Positions 50,288-57,451 of a DNA stretch of 64,000 nucleotides are shown here, one piece after another (the first letter of the stretch is position 1; every line of letters starts with the position of its first letter). The stretch covers positions 310,001-374,000 of the forward strand of contig RJVL01000001.1 of assembly GCA_003755025.1 (NCBI GenBank), given 5' to 3'. The notes under the pieces are model-generated. The model was given only the letters and a program-made list of their open reading frames with translations, did not search any database and was not told the origin of the DNA. Origin of the DNA: Diaphorobacter nitroreducens. GTDB lineage: Bacteria; Pseudomonadota; Gammaproteobacteria; Burkholderiales; Burkholderiaceae_C. The translations under genes and the position numbers were made by a program.

Positions 50288-50794
50288 ATGACCCTTCACA
50301 CATCCCTCTCCACCGCTTCGGCACTCGCGGCAGGCTGGGACCTGCACCGTAATCCCCATGGCCGGCTGGTGCTGCGCGCGGCCGACGGCACCGCGCATGT
50401 GGGCGTGACGCCCGTGCGCGCCTTCCCCATTGCCGCTCCCGGCGAAGGCCTGTCGCTGGTCGGGCCGGACGGCCATGAATTGGCCTGGGTGCCCCGCCTG
50501 GAACAACTGGCGCCTGCCGTGCGTGCGCTGGTCGAGGAGGAATTGGCCGCGCGTGAGTTTGTGCCCACCATCACGCGCATCCGCTCCGTGTCGAGCTTTT
50601 CCACCCCCAGTACCTGGGAGGTGGACACCGACCGCGGCGCCACGCAGTTGGTGCTCAAGGGCGAGGAAGACATCCGCCGGCTGGAGGGGCGCACCAAGCT
50701 GCTCATCGCCGCCAGCGACGGGCTGCAGTTCCATGTGCCGGATGTCACGGCGCTGGACCGTGCATCGCGCAAGTTGCTGGAGCGTTTTTTATAG
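50288..50794 (+). CDS. DUF1854 protein, cyanophycin-locus partner
   Basis: The 168-residue protein has a variable first third with LHRNPHGRLVLRAADGTAHVG and VRAFPIAAPGEGLSLV, then a conserved core: LEEELAAREFVPTITRIRSV split as EEELAAREF / PTITRIRSVSSFSTPSTW. It ends VDTDRGATQLVLKGEEDIRR and DRASRKLLERFL. This is DUF1854, which is found almost only beside the ABC transporter described before it. It begins 16 bases after that gene. No membrane helix or catalytic motif is visible; a regulatory or adaptor role for the transporter is the simplest guess. Confidence 0.85.
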   Translation: MTLHTSLSTASALAAGWDLHRNPHGRLVLRAADGTAHVGVTPVRAFPIAAPGEGLSLVGPDGHELAWVPRLEQLAPAVRALVEEELAAREFVPTITRIRSVSSFSTPSTWEVDTDRGATQLVLKGEEDIRRLEGRTKLLIAASDGLQFHVPDVTALDRASRKLLERFL

Positions 50795-50989
50795 CGTCTG
50801 GCGCTTACCTGGCGCGGCCTGTGCCCGTTTGTCCCTGTCATAGCCCACGTCAATCAGACATGGTTGCCGCATGAATTTGTGACAAAAGGCTAATAAGGCC
50901 TCAATTTCCCCTTTTGTTTGCCGTAATGAATGTACGACGAGGTGGTAGTTGCGACTGCCGCCGGCCGCATTCACGAGGGGACCCATGCC

Positions 50990-51430
50990 ATGCAACTGCC
51001 ACCTGTAGACCGATCGCCCGCCCAGTGGCGTACCACGGGCGCGGACTTGTATTCCACGGGTGCCTCGGGGGCCGTGGCGGTGCGGCCCGTGAACGCTGCC
51101 AATCCTGTCGAGTCCACGGACCGCCTGGGCGAGGGGGCCAGCCTGCGCGAGCCCACCAAGCCCTCGGCGCCCGACGAAAACAACCGCGACTGGACCCTGG
51201 CCGAGGCCAAGAAGGAAGCGCCGAAGGAGCCTGAGGAGCCGCCCAAGGAGCCCATCTACAAGCAACTGCTGGAATTCATCCAGTCGATGTGGCGTGCCAG
51301 CGGCAGTGCGGTGGAGCTGGCGCAAGACATCAACAAGAACACCCTCCAGGAGCGACTGGCCCAGCAGGTGCAGGACCGTCAGTCGCTCACGTACTCCGAT
51401 CCCAAGGTCAAGCGCACGGGCGGTTTGTGA
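50990..51430 (+). CDS. Hypothetical protein, polar and proline/glutamate rich
   Basis: The 146-residue product is not recognised. Residues 1-60 are Ala/Ser/Thr rich, 60-95 are highly charged with Glu/Lys/Pro (KKEAPKEPEEPPKEPIYK), and the C-terminal third seems helical (LLEFIQSMWRASGSAVELAQ, then DINKNTLQERLAQQVQ). No signal peptide or membrane helix is present. The ATG at 50990 follows GAGGGG; an in-frame start 20 codons earlier lacks a ribosome site. It is downstream of the DUF1854 gene on the same strand by 195 bases and converges with the EF-hand gene. A link to the cyanophycin genes is possible from position only. Confidence 0.65.
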   Translation: MQLPPVDRSPAQWRTTGADLYSTGASGAVAVRPVNAANPVESTDRLGEGASLREPTKPSAPDENNRDWTLAEAKKEAPKEPEEPPKEPIYKQLLEFIQSMWRASGSAVELAQDINKNTLQERLAQQVQDRQSLTYSDPKVKRTGGL

Positions 51431-51447
51431 GTTTTGCTCCGGCGGTT

Positions 51448-51507
51448 GCTATCAGATAAGTAGCTGTTAGCGCTTATTGGTAAAGCGCTGGAGGCCAATT
51501 GGACTGG
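51448..51507. repeat. Dispersed repeat copy filling a convergent gap
   Basis: TGCTATCAGATAAGTAGCTG, TTAGCGCTTA and TAAAGCGCTGG as inverted arms around TTGG, then GAGGCCAATTGGACTGG. It occupies most of the 100-base gap between convergent genes. Confidence 0.85.
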
Positions 51508-51530
51508 TATTTTTGGGTCCGCCGGCGCTC

Positions 51531-51908
51531 TCAGCGCGCCGCCGCGCGGGCGCGGTCCCGCTCGGCGCGGTACTTGATGGCGAAGGCGCGCACCTCGTCC
51601 AGCGTCACATAGTTGTCGCGGTTGGTGTCCGCATCTTCGAACGCCGCAGCCACCTTGGGCACGATGGCCACTTCAGCACGGCTGAGCTTGCCGTCGCCGT
51701 TGAAATCCAGCATCTCGAACTGGCGGATCGCCTTGATCTCGCCCTTGGTCAGGGGCGCACTGGCGCTGTGCCGGGGCGCGGTGGCATGGGCCACGCCCTG
51801 CGCCTGAGCGGCCAGCGGAGCCGTCAGCGCGCAGGCCATGAGCCACGCGCAGGCTGCCGGGGCCGTCAGCAGGCGCGTAAAGGGGCGGAAGGAGCGTGAG
51901 GGCAACAT
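51531..51908 (-). CDS. Secreted EF-hand protein
   Basis: The 125-residue protein has a signal peptide (about 1-37, ending PLAAQAQG) and two calcium-binding EF loops: D68-E79 (DFNGDGKLSRAE) and D94-E105 (DTNRDNYVTLDE). All oxygen-ligand positions are occupied, so it should bind calcium in the periplasm or outside. A basic Arg/Ala tail follows. It is next to a 5'-nucleotidase and the type II secretion gene gspF on the same strand (gap 31), but export by that route is only a guess. Confidence 0.88.
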   Translation of the reverse strand: MLPSRSFRPFTRLLTAPAACAWLMACALTAPLAAQAQGVAHATAPRHSASAPLTKGEIKAIRQFEMLDFNGDGKLSRAEVAIVPKVAAAFEDADTNRDNYVTLDEVRAFAIKYRAERDRARAAAR

Positions 51909-51939
51909 TCAGGAGTAGAGCCGGCGCGCCGCCACAGGT

Positions 51940-52881
51940 TCAACGCCGCGGGGGGCGGGCTGTATCACCCTGTAGCGCAGCCGCTGTGTTGGCGATGCCG
52001 CTGCTGACATGCCCCGCCGGAACATGGCGTGCGGCGGACGCCACGTGGCCCGTCTGGTCATCGAAGAAGAAGTCGGGCTCGAACTCGCGCAGGAAGGGGC
52101 CTTTTTCCAGCCCGCCGAGGAACATGGCCTCGTCCACGGTGATGCCCCAGTCGAGCAGCGTGCGGATCGCGCGCTCGTGCGCCGGCGCGCTGCGCGCGGT
52201 GACCAGCGCGGTGCGGATGCGCATCTGCGAGGCGTCCGCCTGCTGCTGCAGCCGGTGCAGCGCAGCCAGCAGCGGCTTGAACGGCCCTTCGGCCAGCGGC
52301 GTGGCGGCATGGGACACTTCGTGCTGCAGGAAGGCAGGCAGGCCGCCCTGCTGGTACACACGCTCGGCCTCGTCGGAGAACAGCACCGCGTCGCCGTCGA
52401 AGGCGATGCGCACTTCGCGCGGATAGCGGTCGCCCGCAGGCGTGGAGTCGATCATCACCCGCGCGGCGGGAAAGCCGATGGACAGCGCCTCGCGCACATC
52501 CGTCTCGTTGGCTGAAAGGAAGAGGTGCGCGCCCAACGGCCGCAGATAGGAAAACGGGTTGCGCCCGCGCGTGAACACGCCGCGCTCGATGCGCATGCCC
52601 GCCGCCTTGGCCGAGGCGAACACGCGCATGCCGCTGGCAGGGTCGTTGCGCGACAGCATGACCACCTCGACGCGCGCGGCATCGGGCGTGTTGAACGCCA
52701 GGAGCTTTCTCACCAGAGGGAAGGCAATGCCGGGGCGCGCGGGCTCATGCACCAGCTCCAGCTGGCGGCGCATGTAGGCTTGCTCGTCGCCGGCCTCGAA
52801 CAGGCGGTTCTCTTCCTCGAAGTCGAACAGTGCGCGCGACGAGATCGCGACGACGAGCTTGTCCTGCAGGGTGGCGCTCAT
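51940..52881 (-). CDS. Cytosolic-type 5'-nucleotidase
   Basis: The 313-residue protein matches the cytosolic 5'-nucleotidase I family (the NT5C1-like group also found in bacteria). It begins KLVVAISSRALFDFEEENRL, has VEVVMLSRNDPASGMRVFAS, the FLSANETDVREA segment, and the HAD-like acidic motif FDGDAVLFSDEAE. A C-terminal EAMFLGGLEKGPFL and FFFDDQTGHV complete the pattern. It would dephosphorylate nucleoside monophosphates. Its start overlaps the gspF stop as ATGA, so it is translated with the secretion gene, an odd pairing of a cytosolic enzyme with a membrane assembly factor. Confidence 0.92.
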   Translation of the reverse strand: MSATLQDKLVVAISSRALFDFEEENRLFEAGDEQAYMRRQLELVHEPARPGIAFPLVRKLLAFNTPDAARVEVVMLSRNDPASGMRVFASAKAAGMRIERGVFTRGRNPFSYLRPLGAHLFLSANETDVREALSIGFPAARVMIDSTPAGDRYPREVRIAFDGDAVLFSDEAERVYQQGGLPAFLQHEVSHAATPLAEGPFKPLLAALHRLQQQADASQMRIRTALVTARSAPAHERAIRTLLDWGITVDEAMFLGGLEKGPFLREFEPDFFFDDQTGHVASAARHVPAGHVSSGIANTAAALQGDTARPPRR

Positions 52882-54107
52882 TTGACGAACTGGTTGAGCT
52901 GGATGATCGGCATGAGCACCGCCAGCACGATCAGCATCACGATGCCGCCCATGGCCACGATGAGCAGCGGCTCCAGCACCGTGGCCAGTTGCATGGCGCG
53001 GCGCTGCACCTCGGTGCCCAATTGCGTGGCGGCGCGCTGCAGCATGGTGGGCAACTGGCCCGTCTGTTCGCCCAGCCGCGCGAACATGGCCACCAGGCCG
53101 GGGAACCGTTTTTTCTGCGCCAGTGCCGAGGCTAGCGGCGCGCCCTCGCGCACCAGCACCAGGGCGTCGAGTGCGTCCGCGCGCAGGGCGCGGTTGTTCA
53201 GCGTCTCGGCCGCGGCCTGCAGCGCCTTGAGAATGGGCACGCCCGCGCCTGCCAGCATGGCCAATGTGCCGGCGAAACGCGCCGCGTTGTAGCCGCGCGC
53301 CAGCTTGCCGACGAGCGGCAGGCGCAACCAGGCGGCGTCGAATTTCTCGCGCAGCCGCGGCTGGGCCAGCGCGGCGCGGGCGCCGAAAGCCAGCAGGACC
53401 AGCCCGCCCAGCAACGCCCAGCCGTAGTTGCGCACCACGTCGCTCAAGGCCAGCATGGCCACCGTGAGGAAGGGCAGGGCGCGCTTGGTGCCCGCGAACA
53501 CGCTGGCCACCTGCGGCACCACATAACCCACCAGGAACAGCACGATGACGATCGCGATCACGGTGACGATGGCCGGGTACAGCGCAGCGCCGATGAGCTT
53601 GGCGCGCAAGGCCTGGCGCTGCTCCAGATCGTCCGCCAGGCTGTCCAGCACCTCGGCCAGACCGCCGCTGGACTCGCCCGCGCCGATCACGGCGCAGTAG
53701 ATGTCGGAGAACTCGCGCGGGTGCTGCGCCAGCGCACGTGCGAAGGTGGAGCCGGCGTTGACCTCGGCGCGCAGCGTGGCCAGCAGGTGGCGCTGGCGCT
53801 CATCGTCCGCCTCTTCGGCGAGCGCGGTCAGCGCACGCTCCAGCGGCAGGCCCGAGCCCACCAGCCCGGCGAGCTGCCGCGTCCACACGCCCAGCCCCGT
53901 GGCGTTGAACACCGGCCGCGTGAACAGCCGCTGCGCCAGCGTGGGGGGTGTTCCGGGGACGGCGCCAGCGGCCAGCGCCTCCACATCCAGGGGCACCAGG
54001 GCCTGGGCGCGCAGCAGGCTGCGGGCGGCCTTGGGGCTGTCGGCCTCCAGGGTGCCGCGGCGCACATGGCCTTGGGCGTCCAGGGCTTCGAAGGAATAGG
54101 CGGGCAT
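52878..54107 (-). CDS. gspF: Type II secretion inner-membrane platform protein
   Basis: GspF is the polytopic platform of the type II secretion machine and contacts the GspE ATPase and GspL. The 409-residue product has the N-terminal YSFEALDAQGHVRRGTLEAD, two repeated T2SSF domains (from about 75 and 275) and three membrane segments (about 172-195, 223-245, 380-400; IVTVIAIVIVLFLVGYVVPQ). The motif VYC/IYCAVIGAGESSGGL is conserved. It is detached from the other gsp genes by an LLM oxidoreductase and a CZB gene lying between it and gspE, and is coupled to the 5'-nucleotidase downstream. Confidence 0.95.
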   Translation of the reverse strand: MPAYSFEALDAQGHVRRGTLEADSPKAARSLLRAQALVPLDVEALAAGAVPGTPPTLAQRLFTRPVFNATGLGVWTRQLAGLVGSGLPLERALTALAEEADDERQRHLLATLRAEVNAGSTFARALAQHPREFSDIYCAVIGAGESSGGLAEVLDSLADDLEQRQALRAKLIGAALYPAIVTVIAIVIVLFLVGYVVPQVASVFAGTKRALPFLTVAMLALSDVVRNYGWALLGGLVLLAFGARAALAQPRLREKFDAAWLRLPLVGKLARGYNAARFAGTLAMLAGAGVPILKALQAAAETLNNRALRADALDALVLVREGAPLASALAQKKRFPGLVAMFARLGEQTGQLPTMLQRAATQLGTEVQRRAMQLATVLEPLLIVAMGGIVMLIVLAVLMPIIQLNQFVK

Positions 54108-54168
54108 GCGGAGAAGTCAGCGGCGGTGGGCGAGCAGGGGCAAACTGGGCGGGCCGCAGTCGACCCGT

Positions 54169-55200
54169 TCAGCCCGCCATGGTAGCCGCTGCGGGTGACA
54201 GTGCCGCGTGCGCCTGGGCGGTGATGTCCAGCGAGCGCAGGCGCAGCGCCGGGTCGTACACGTCGCTCACCAGCATGAATTCGTCGGCCTGCGTGGCGGC
54301 CAGCAGCGCCTGCAGGCCCTCGCGCACGGTCTGCGGGCCACCGACCACGCCGACCGCGAGGAAGTCGGCCACGGCGGCGCGCTCCTGCGGCGCGAGGCTC
54401 TGCAGATAACCCTCTACCGGCGGCTGCAGCAGTCCGCGCTGGCCGGTGAGGATGCCCAGCACGCGCTGGTAGGTGCTGCTGGCCAGGTACTGCGCCTCGT
54501 CATCGGTGGGTGCGGCGATCACGGGCACGCCGATCACCACGTAGGGCTTGGCGCAGGCCGGCGAGGGGCGGAACAGCCGGCGGTAGATGTCGATGGCCGC
54601 GTGCAGCATGCGCGGCGCAAAGTGCGAGGCGAAGGCGTAGGGCAGGCCCATCTGCGCCGCCAGTTGCGCCGAGAACAGGCTGGAGCCCAGCAGCCAGAGG
54701 GGCACCTGCGTGCCGGCGCCCGGCACGGCGGTGATGCGCTGGCCCGGCTGCGCGGGCGCCAAGAGCTGCTGCAGCTCGGCCACGTCGCGGGGGAAGTCGG
54801 CCTCGGTCTCCACGCGGTCGCGGCGCAGGGCGCGCATGGTGGCGCCGTCGGTGCCGGGTGCGCGGCCCAGCCCCAGGTCGATACGGCCGGGGTAGAGCTC
54901 GGCCAGCGTGCCGAAGGCCTCGGCCACCACCAGCGGCGCATGGTTGGGCAGCATGATGCCGCCCGAGCCCACGCGGATGGACCGCGTGGCCCCGGCCACG
55001 TGGCCGACCAGCACGGCCGTGGCAGAGCTGGCGATGCCCGGCATGTTGTGGTGCTCGGCCAGCCAGTAGCGCTTGAAGCCCAGCGCCTCCACATGCTGCG
55101 CCGTCTGCACGGCGACCTGCAGTGCCTGGGCCACGGTGCCGCCCTCGCGCACGGCCACGAGATCAAGCATGGAAAGTAAAGGCAGGGAATGTGCGGTCAT
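54169..55200 (-). CDS. LLM-class flavin-dependent oxidoreductase (MsnO8-like)
   Basis: The 343-residue enzyme belongs to the luciferase-like monooxygenase family, using reduced flavin. It shows [20 protein letters not shown] at the start, [40 protein letters not shown] and [14 protein letters not shown], the MsnO8 subgroup pattern. Substrate is unknown. It stands between gspF (62 bases) and the divergent CZB gene, breaking the expected gspE-gspF neighbourhood. It might be transcribed into gspF. Confidence 0.92.
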   Translation of the reverse strand: MTAHSLPLLSMLDLVAVREGGTVAQALQVAVQTAQHVEALGFKRYWLAEHHNMPGIASSATAVLVGHVAGATRSIRVGSGGIMLPNHAPLVVAEAFGTLAELYPGRIDLGLGRAPGTDGATMRALRRDRVETEADFPRDVAELQQLLAPAQPGQRITAVPGAGTQVPLWLLGSSLFSAQLAAQMGLPYAFASHFAPRMLHAAIDIYRRLFRPSPACAKPYVVIGVPVIAAPTDDEAQYLASSTYQRVLGILTGQRGLLQPPVEGYLQSLAPQERAAVADFLAVGVVGGPQTVREGLQALLAATQADEFMLVSDVYDPALRLRSLDITAQAHAALSPAAATMAG

Positions 55201-55396
55201 GGCACCGATTGTGGGCAGCGGGTGAAATCCGTGCTGCGCCGCGGGTATGGTGGTGCAGTGGTCCCCGCATGGTGCATAGCGTTTTGCTATTGATATACTG
55301 AATTTGTTTTAAATCAACACACGAAACATATTGTCACTTTTGGCGTCCTGTGCGACGCTGCCAGGAAGTGATGCACGGGGCGTGCGGGGGGTGTCT

Positions 55397-55921
55397 ATGG
55401 GGTTCTTCAGCCGTTTGTTTCAGCCGCGTGCCGACGGCCTGGCCGCGCCTGAGGACTGGACTTCGCTGCCTGCGAGCGAGGCCAGCGCGCTGGTGCTGTA
55501 CGACGAAGAGGCTTCGCGGCTCCTGGCGGCGTTCGACATCGAGGCTGCCATCGTCATGCACGAACGCTGGTTGCCCTGGCTGGCCCAAGCGCTGGCGGGC
55601 GCGCGCGACGAACAGCTGCGCCCCGAAACGGTGGTGGACGACACCTGTTCCGAGCTGGGCCGCTGGCTGCACGGCAGCGGGCGCGTGGCGCTGGGGCACT
55701 TTCCTGCTTTCGACATGCTGATGCGCCGCCACCAGTACTTTCACCACCAGGCGGCCGTGTTGTTGACGCATCTGGCGCAGGGCGATCAATTGCGGGCCGA
55801 GCAGGCGTTCAAGAGCTGCCAGCATGCGTCGCGCCAGGTGGTGCTGCTGCTCAAGGAACTGCAGCGCGGGCTGGACCACGGGAAGCGTCCTCCCCAGCCG
55901 ATGGCCGCAGGTAAACGCTGA
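55397..55921 (+). CDS. CZB-domain (zinc-binding) protein without a receptor part
   Basis: The 174-residue product has a CZB-like four-helix segment from about 46 to 160. AAIVMHERWLPWLAQALAG gives the first His, CSELGRWLHGSG the Cys plus a Trp and second His, and FDMLMRRHQYFHHQA the last His pair. These are the zinc ligands of chemoreceptor zinc-binding domains, but here no methyl-accepting part or membrane helix exists. A basic, aromatic N-terminus (MGFFSRLFQPR) may bind membranes. It is opposite to its neighbours and lies between gspE and gspF. Zinc or oxidant (HOCl) sensing has been shown for other CZB proteins. Confidence 0.82.
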   Translation: MGFFSRLFQPRADGLAAPEDWTSLPASEASALVLYDEEASRLLAAFDIEAAIVMHERWLPWLAQALAGARDEQLRPETVVDDTCSELGRWLHGSGRVALGHFPAFDMLMRRHQYFHHQAAVLLTHLAQGDQLRAEQAFKSCQHASRQVVLLLKELQRGLDHGKRPPQPMAAGKR

Positions 55922-55937
55922 AATGCGCTATTGATAT

Positions 55938-56019
55938 AGGAGCTGCTAGCGCTTGTCTGTAATGGTTTTCAATGCAATTTGTATTGAAAACCCAGTCTTG
56001 GCAAGCGTGCCGCGCTCCT
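55938..56019. repeat. Dispersed repeat, long hairpin form (copy with 80-bp stem)
   Basis: AGGAGC...at 55938 pairs with GCTCCT ending at 56019, GCGCTTG with CAAGCG, and TTTTCAATGC with GTATTGAAAA across an AATTT loop. It fills the gap between the convergent CZB and gspE genes and resembles the hairpin at 5858-5937 in build though not in the inner bases. Confidence 0.82.
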
Positions 56020-56051
56020 GTTTTTGAAAGGCGCCGCTGCGGCCTGTCCGC

Positions 56052-57440
56052 TCAGTCGCGCGTCACACGCAGCACTTCTTCGCGGCTGGTGATGCCGGCG
56101 TGGATCAGCCGCTCGCCATCGTCGCGCATCAGCGTCATGCCGCCGGCCAGGGCCTGGGTACGCACCTCGGCCTCTGGGGCCTGGTTGTGGATCTGCGCGC
56201 GGATGGCGTCGTCCACTACCAGCAGCTCGAACACGCCGGTGCGCCCCGCGTAGCCGGTATGGCCGCAGTGGTCGCAGCCTGCGCCGTGGCACTCGCCGCA
56301 ATATTTGCGCACCAGGCGCTGCGCCAGCACCCCCAGCAGCGACGAGGACAGCAGGAACGGCTCCACCCCCATGTCGGTCAGGCGCGTGATGGCGCTGGCC
56401 GCGTCGTTGGTGTGCAGCGTGGCCAGCACCAGGTGCCCGGTGAGCGAGGCCTGGATGGCGATCTGCGCGGTCTCGAAGTCGCGGATCTCGCCGATCATGA
56501 TCACGTCGGGGTCCTGGCGCAGGATGGCGCGCAGGGCCTTAGCAAACGTCAGGTCGATCTTGGCATTGACCTGCGTCTGGCCCACCCCGGGCAGCTCGTA
56601 CTCGATGGGGTCTTCCACCGTCATGATGTTGCTGCGCGCGGCGTCCAGCCGCGCCAGCGCCGCGTACAGCGTGGTGGTCTTGCCCGAGCCCGTGGGGCCG
56701 GTCACGAGGATGATGCCGTGCGGCTGCTGGATCAGGTGCGCGAGCCGCGCCAGCACCTCGCCCTGCATGCCCACGGCCTCCAGGTTCAGCTTGCTCTCGC
56801 TCTTGTCCAAGAGGCGCAGCACGGCGCGCTCGCCATGGGCGTTGGGCAGCGTGGATACGCGCACGTCGACGGCGCGGGTGCCCAGGCGCAGACTGATGCG
56901 TCCGTCCTGCGGCAGGCGCTTTTCGGAGATGTCCAGGTCCGCCATGATCTTCAGGCGGCTGATCAGCGCGGCGTGCAGCGCGCGGTTGGGCTGCACCACC
57001 TCGCGCAGCGTGCCGTCCACGCGAAAGCGCACGCTGGAGTGGCGCTCGTAGGGCTCGATGTGGATGTCGCTCGCGCCGTCGCGCACGGCCTGCGTGAGCA
57101 GGGCGTTGAGCATGCGGATGATGGGCGCGTCGCCCGCGGACTCCAGCAGGTCTTCCACGGCGGGCAGCTCCTGCATCATGCGCGAGAGGTCGGCGCCTTC
57201 CTCCACCTCGCTCACCACCGTGGCCGCGCTGGATTCGCTTTGCGAATACGCCGCGCTGATGCGCTGCGCCAGCGTGGGTGCGTCCAGCGGCATGAACTGG
57301 TGCACGGCATGCTTGCGCAGCACTTCGGACAGCGCGCCGGCGTCCGGCTGCGGGCCGTGCCACAGCACGAGCTGCTGGCCGTCGTCTTCCAGCAGCAGCT
57401 GGCTGCTGCGCGCAAATGCGTAGGGCAGGGGGTGGCGCAT
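56052..57440 (-). CDS. gspE: Type II secretion ATPase
   Basis: GspE drives pseudopilus growth by ATP hydrolysis at the inner membrane. The 462-residue protein has a short N-terminal domain, then the ATPase core: Walker [11 protein letters not shown] (248-257), Asp box [19 protein letters not shown], Walker [13 protein letters not shown], His box LATLHTND. The zinc motif is compact, C381-x2-C-x4-C-x2-C392, shorter than the long-loop form of Klebsiella PulE. The N1 domain that docks on GspL seems reduced compared with about 500-residue homologues. It starts 11 bases after the gspD stop. The partner gspF lies 1.9 kb further on, past two unrelated genes. Confidence 0.96.
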   Translation of the reverse strand: MRHPLPYAFARSSQLLLEDDGQQLVLWHGPQPDAGALSEVLRKHAVHQFMPLDAPTLAQRISAAYSQSESSAATVVSEVEEGADLSRMMQELPAVEDLLESAGDAPIIRMLNALLTQAVRDGASDIHIEPYERHSSVRFRVDGTLREVVQPNRALHAALISRLKIMADLDISEKRLPQDGRISLRLGTRAVDVRVSTLPNAHGERAVLRLLDKSESKLNLEAVGMQGEVLARLAHLIQQPHGIILVTGPTGSGKTTTLYAALARLDAARSNIMTVEDPIEYELPGVGQTQVNAKIDLTFAKALRAILRQDPDVIMIGEIRDFETAQIAIQASLTGHLVLATLHTNDAASAITRLTDMGVEPFLLSSSLLGVLAQRLVRKYCGECHGAGCDHCGHTGYAGRTGVFELLVVDDAIRAQIHNQAPEAEVRTQALAGGMTLMRDDGERLIHAGITSREEVLRVTRD

Positions 57441-57451
57441 GCGGCGGGCCC

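Noticed and set aside
50788-50830. ATAGCGTCTGGCGCTTACC after the DUF1854 gene as a repeat copy
   Set aside because: Resembles one half of the family but the tail blocks are missing; kept out of the copy count.
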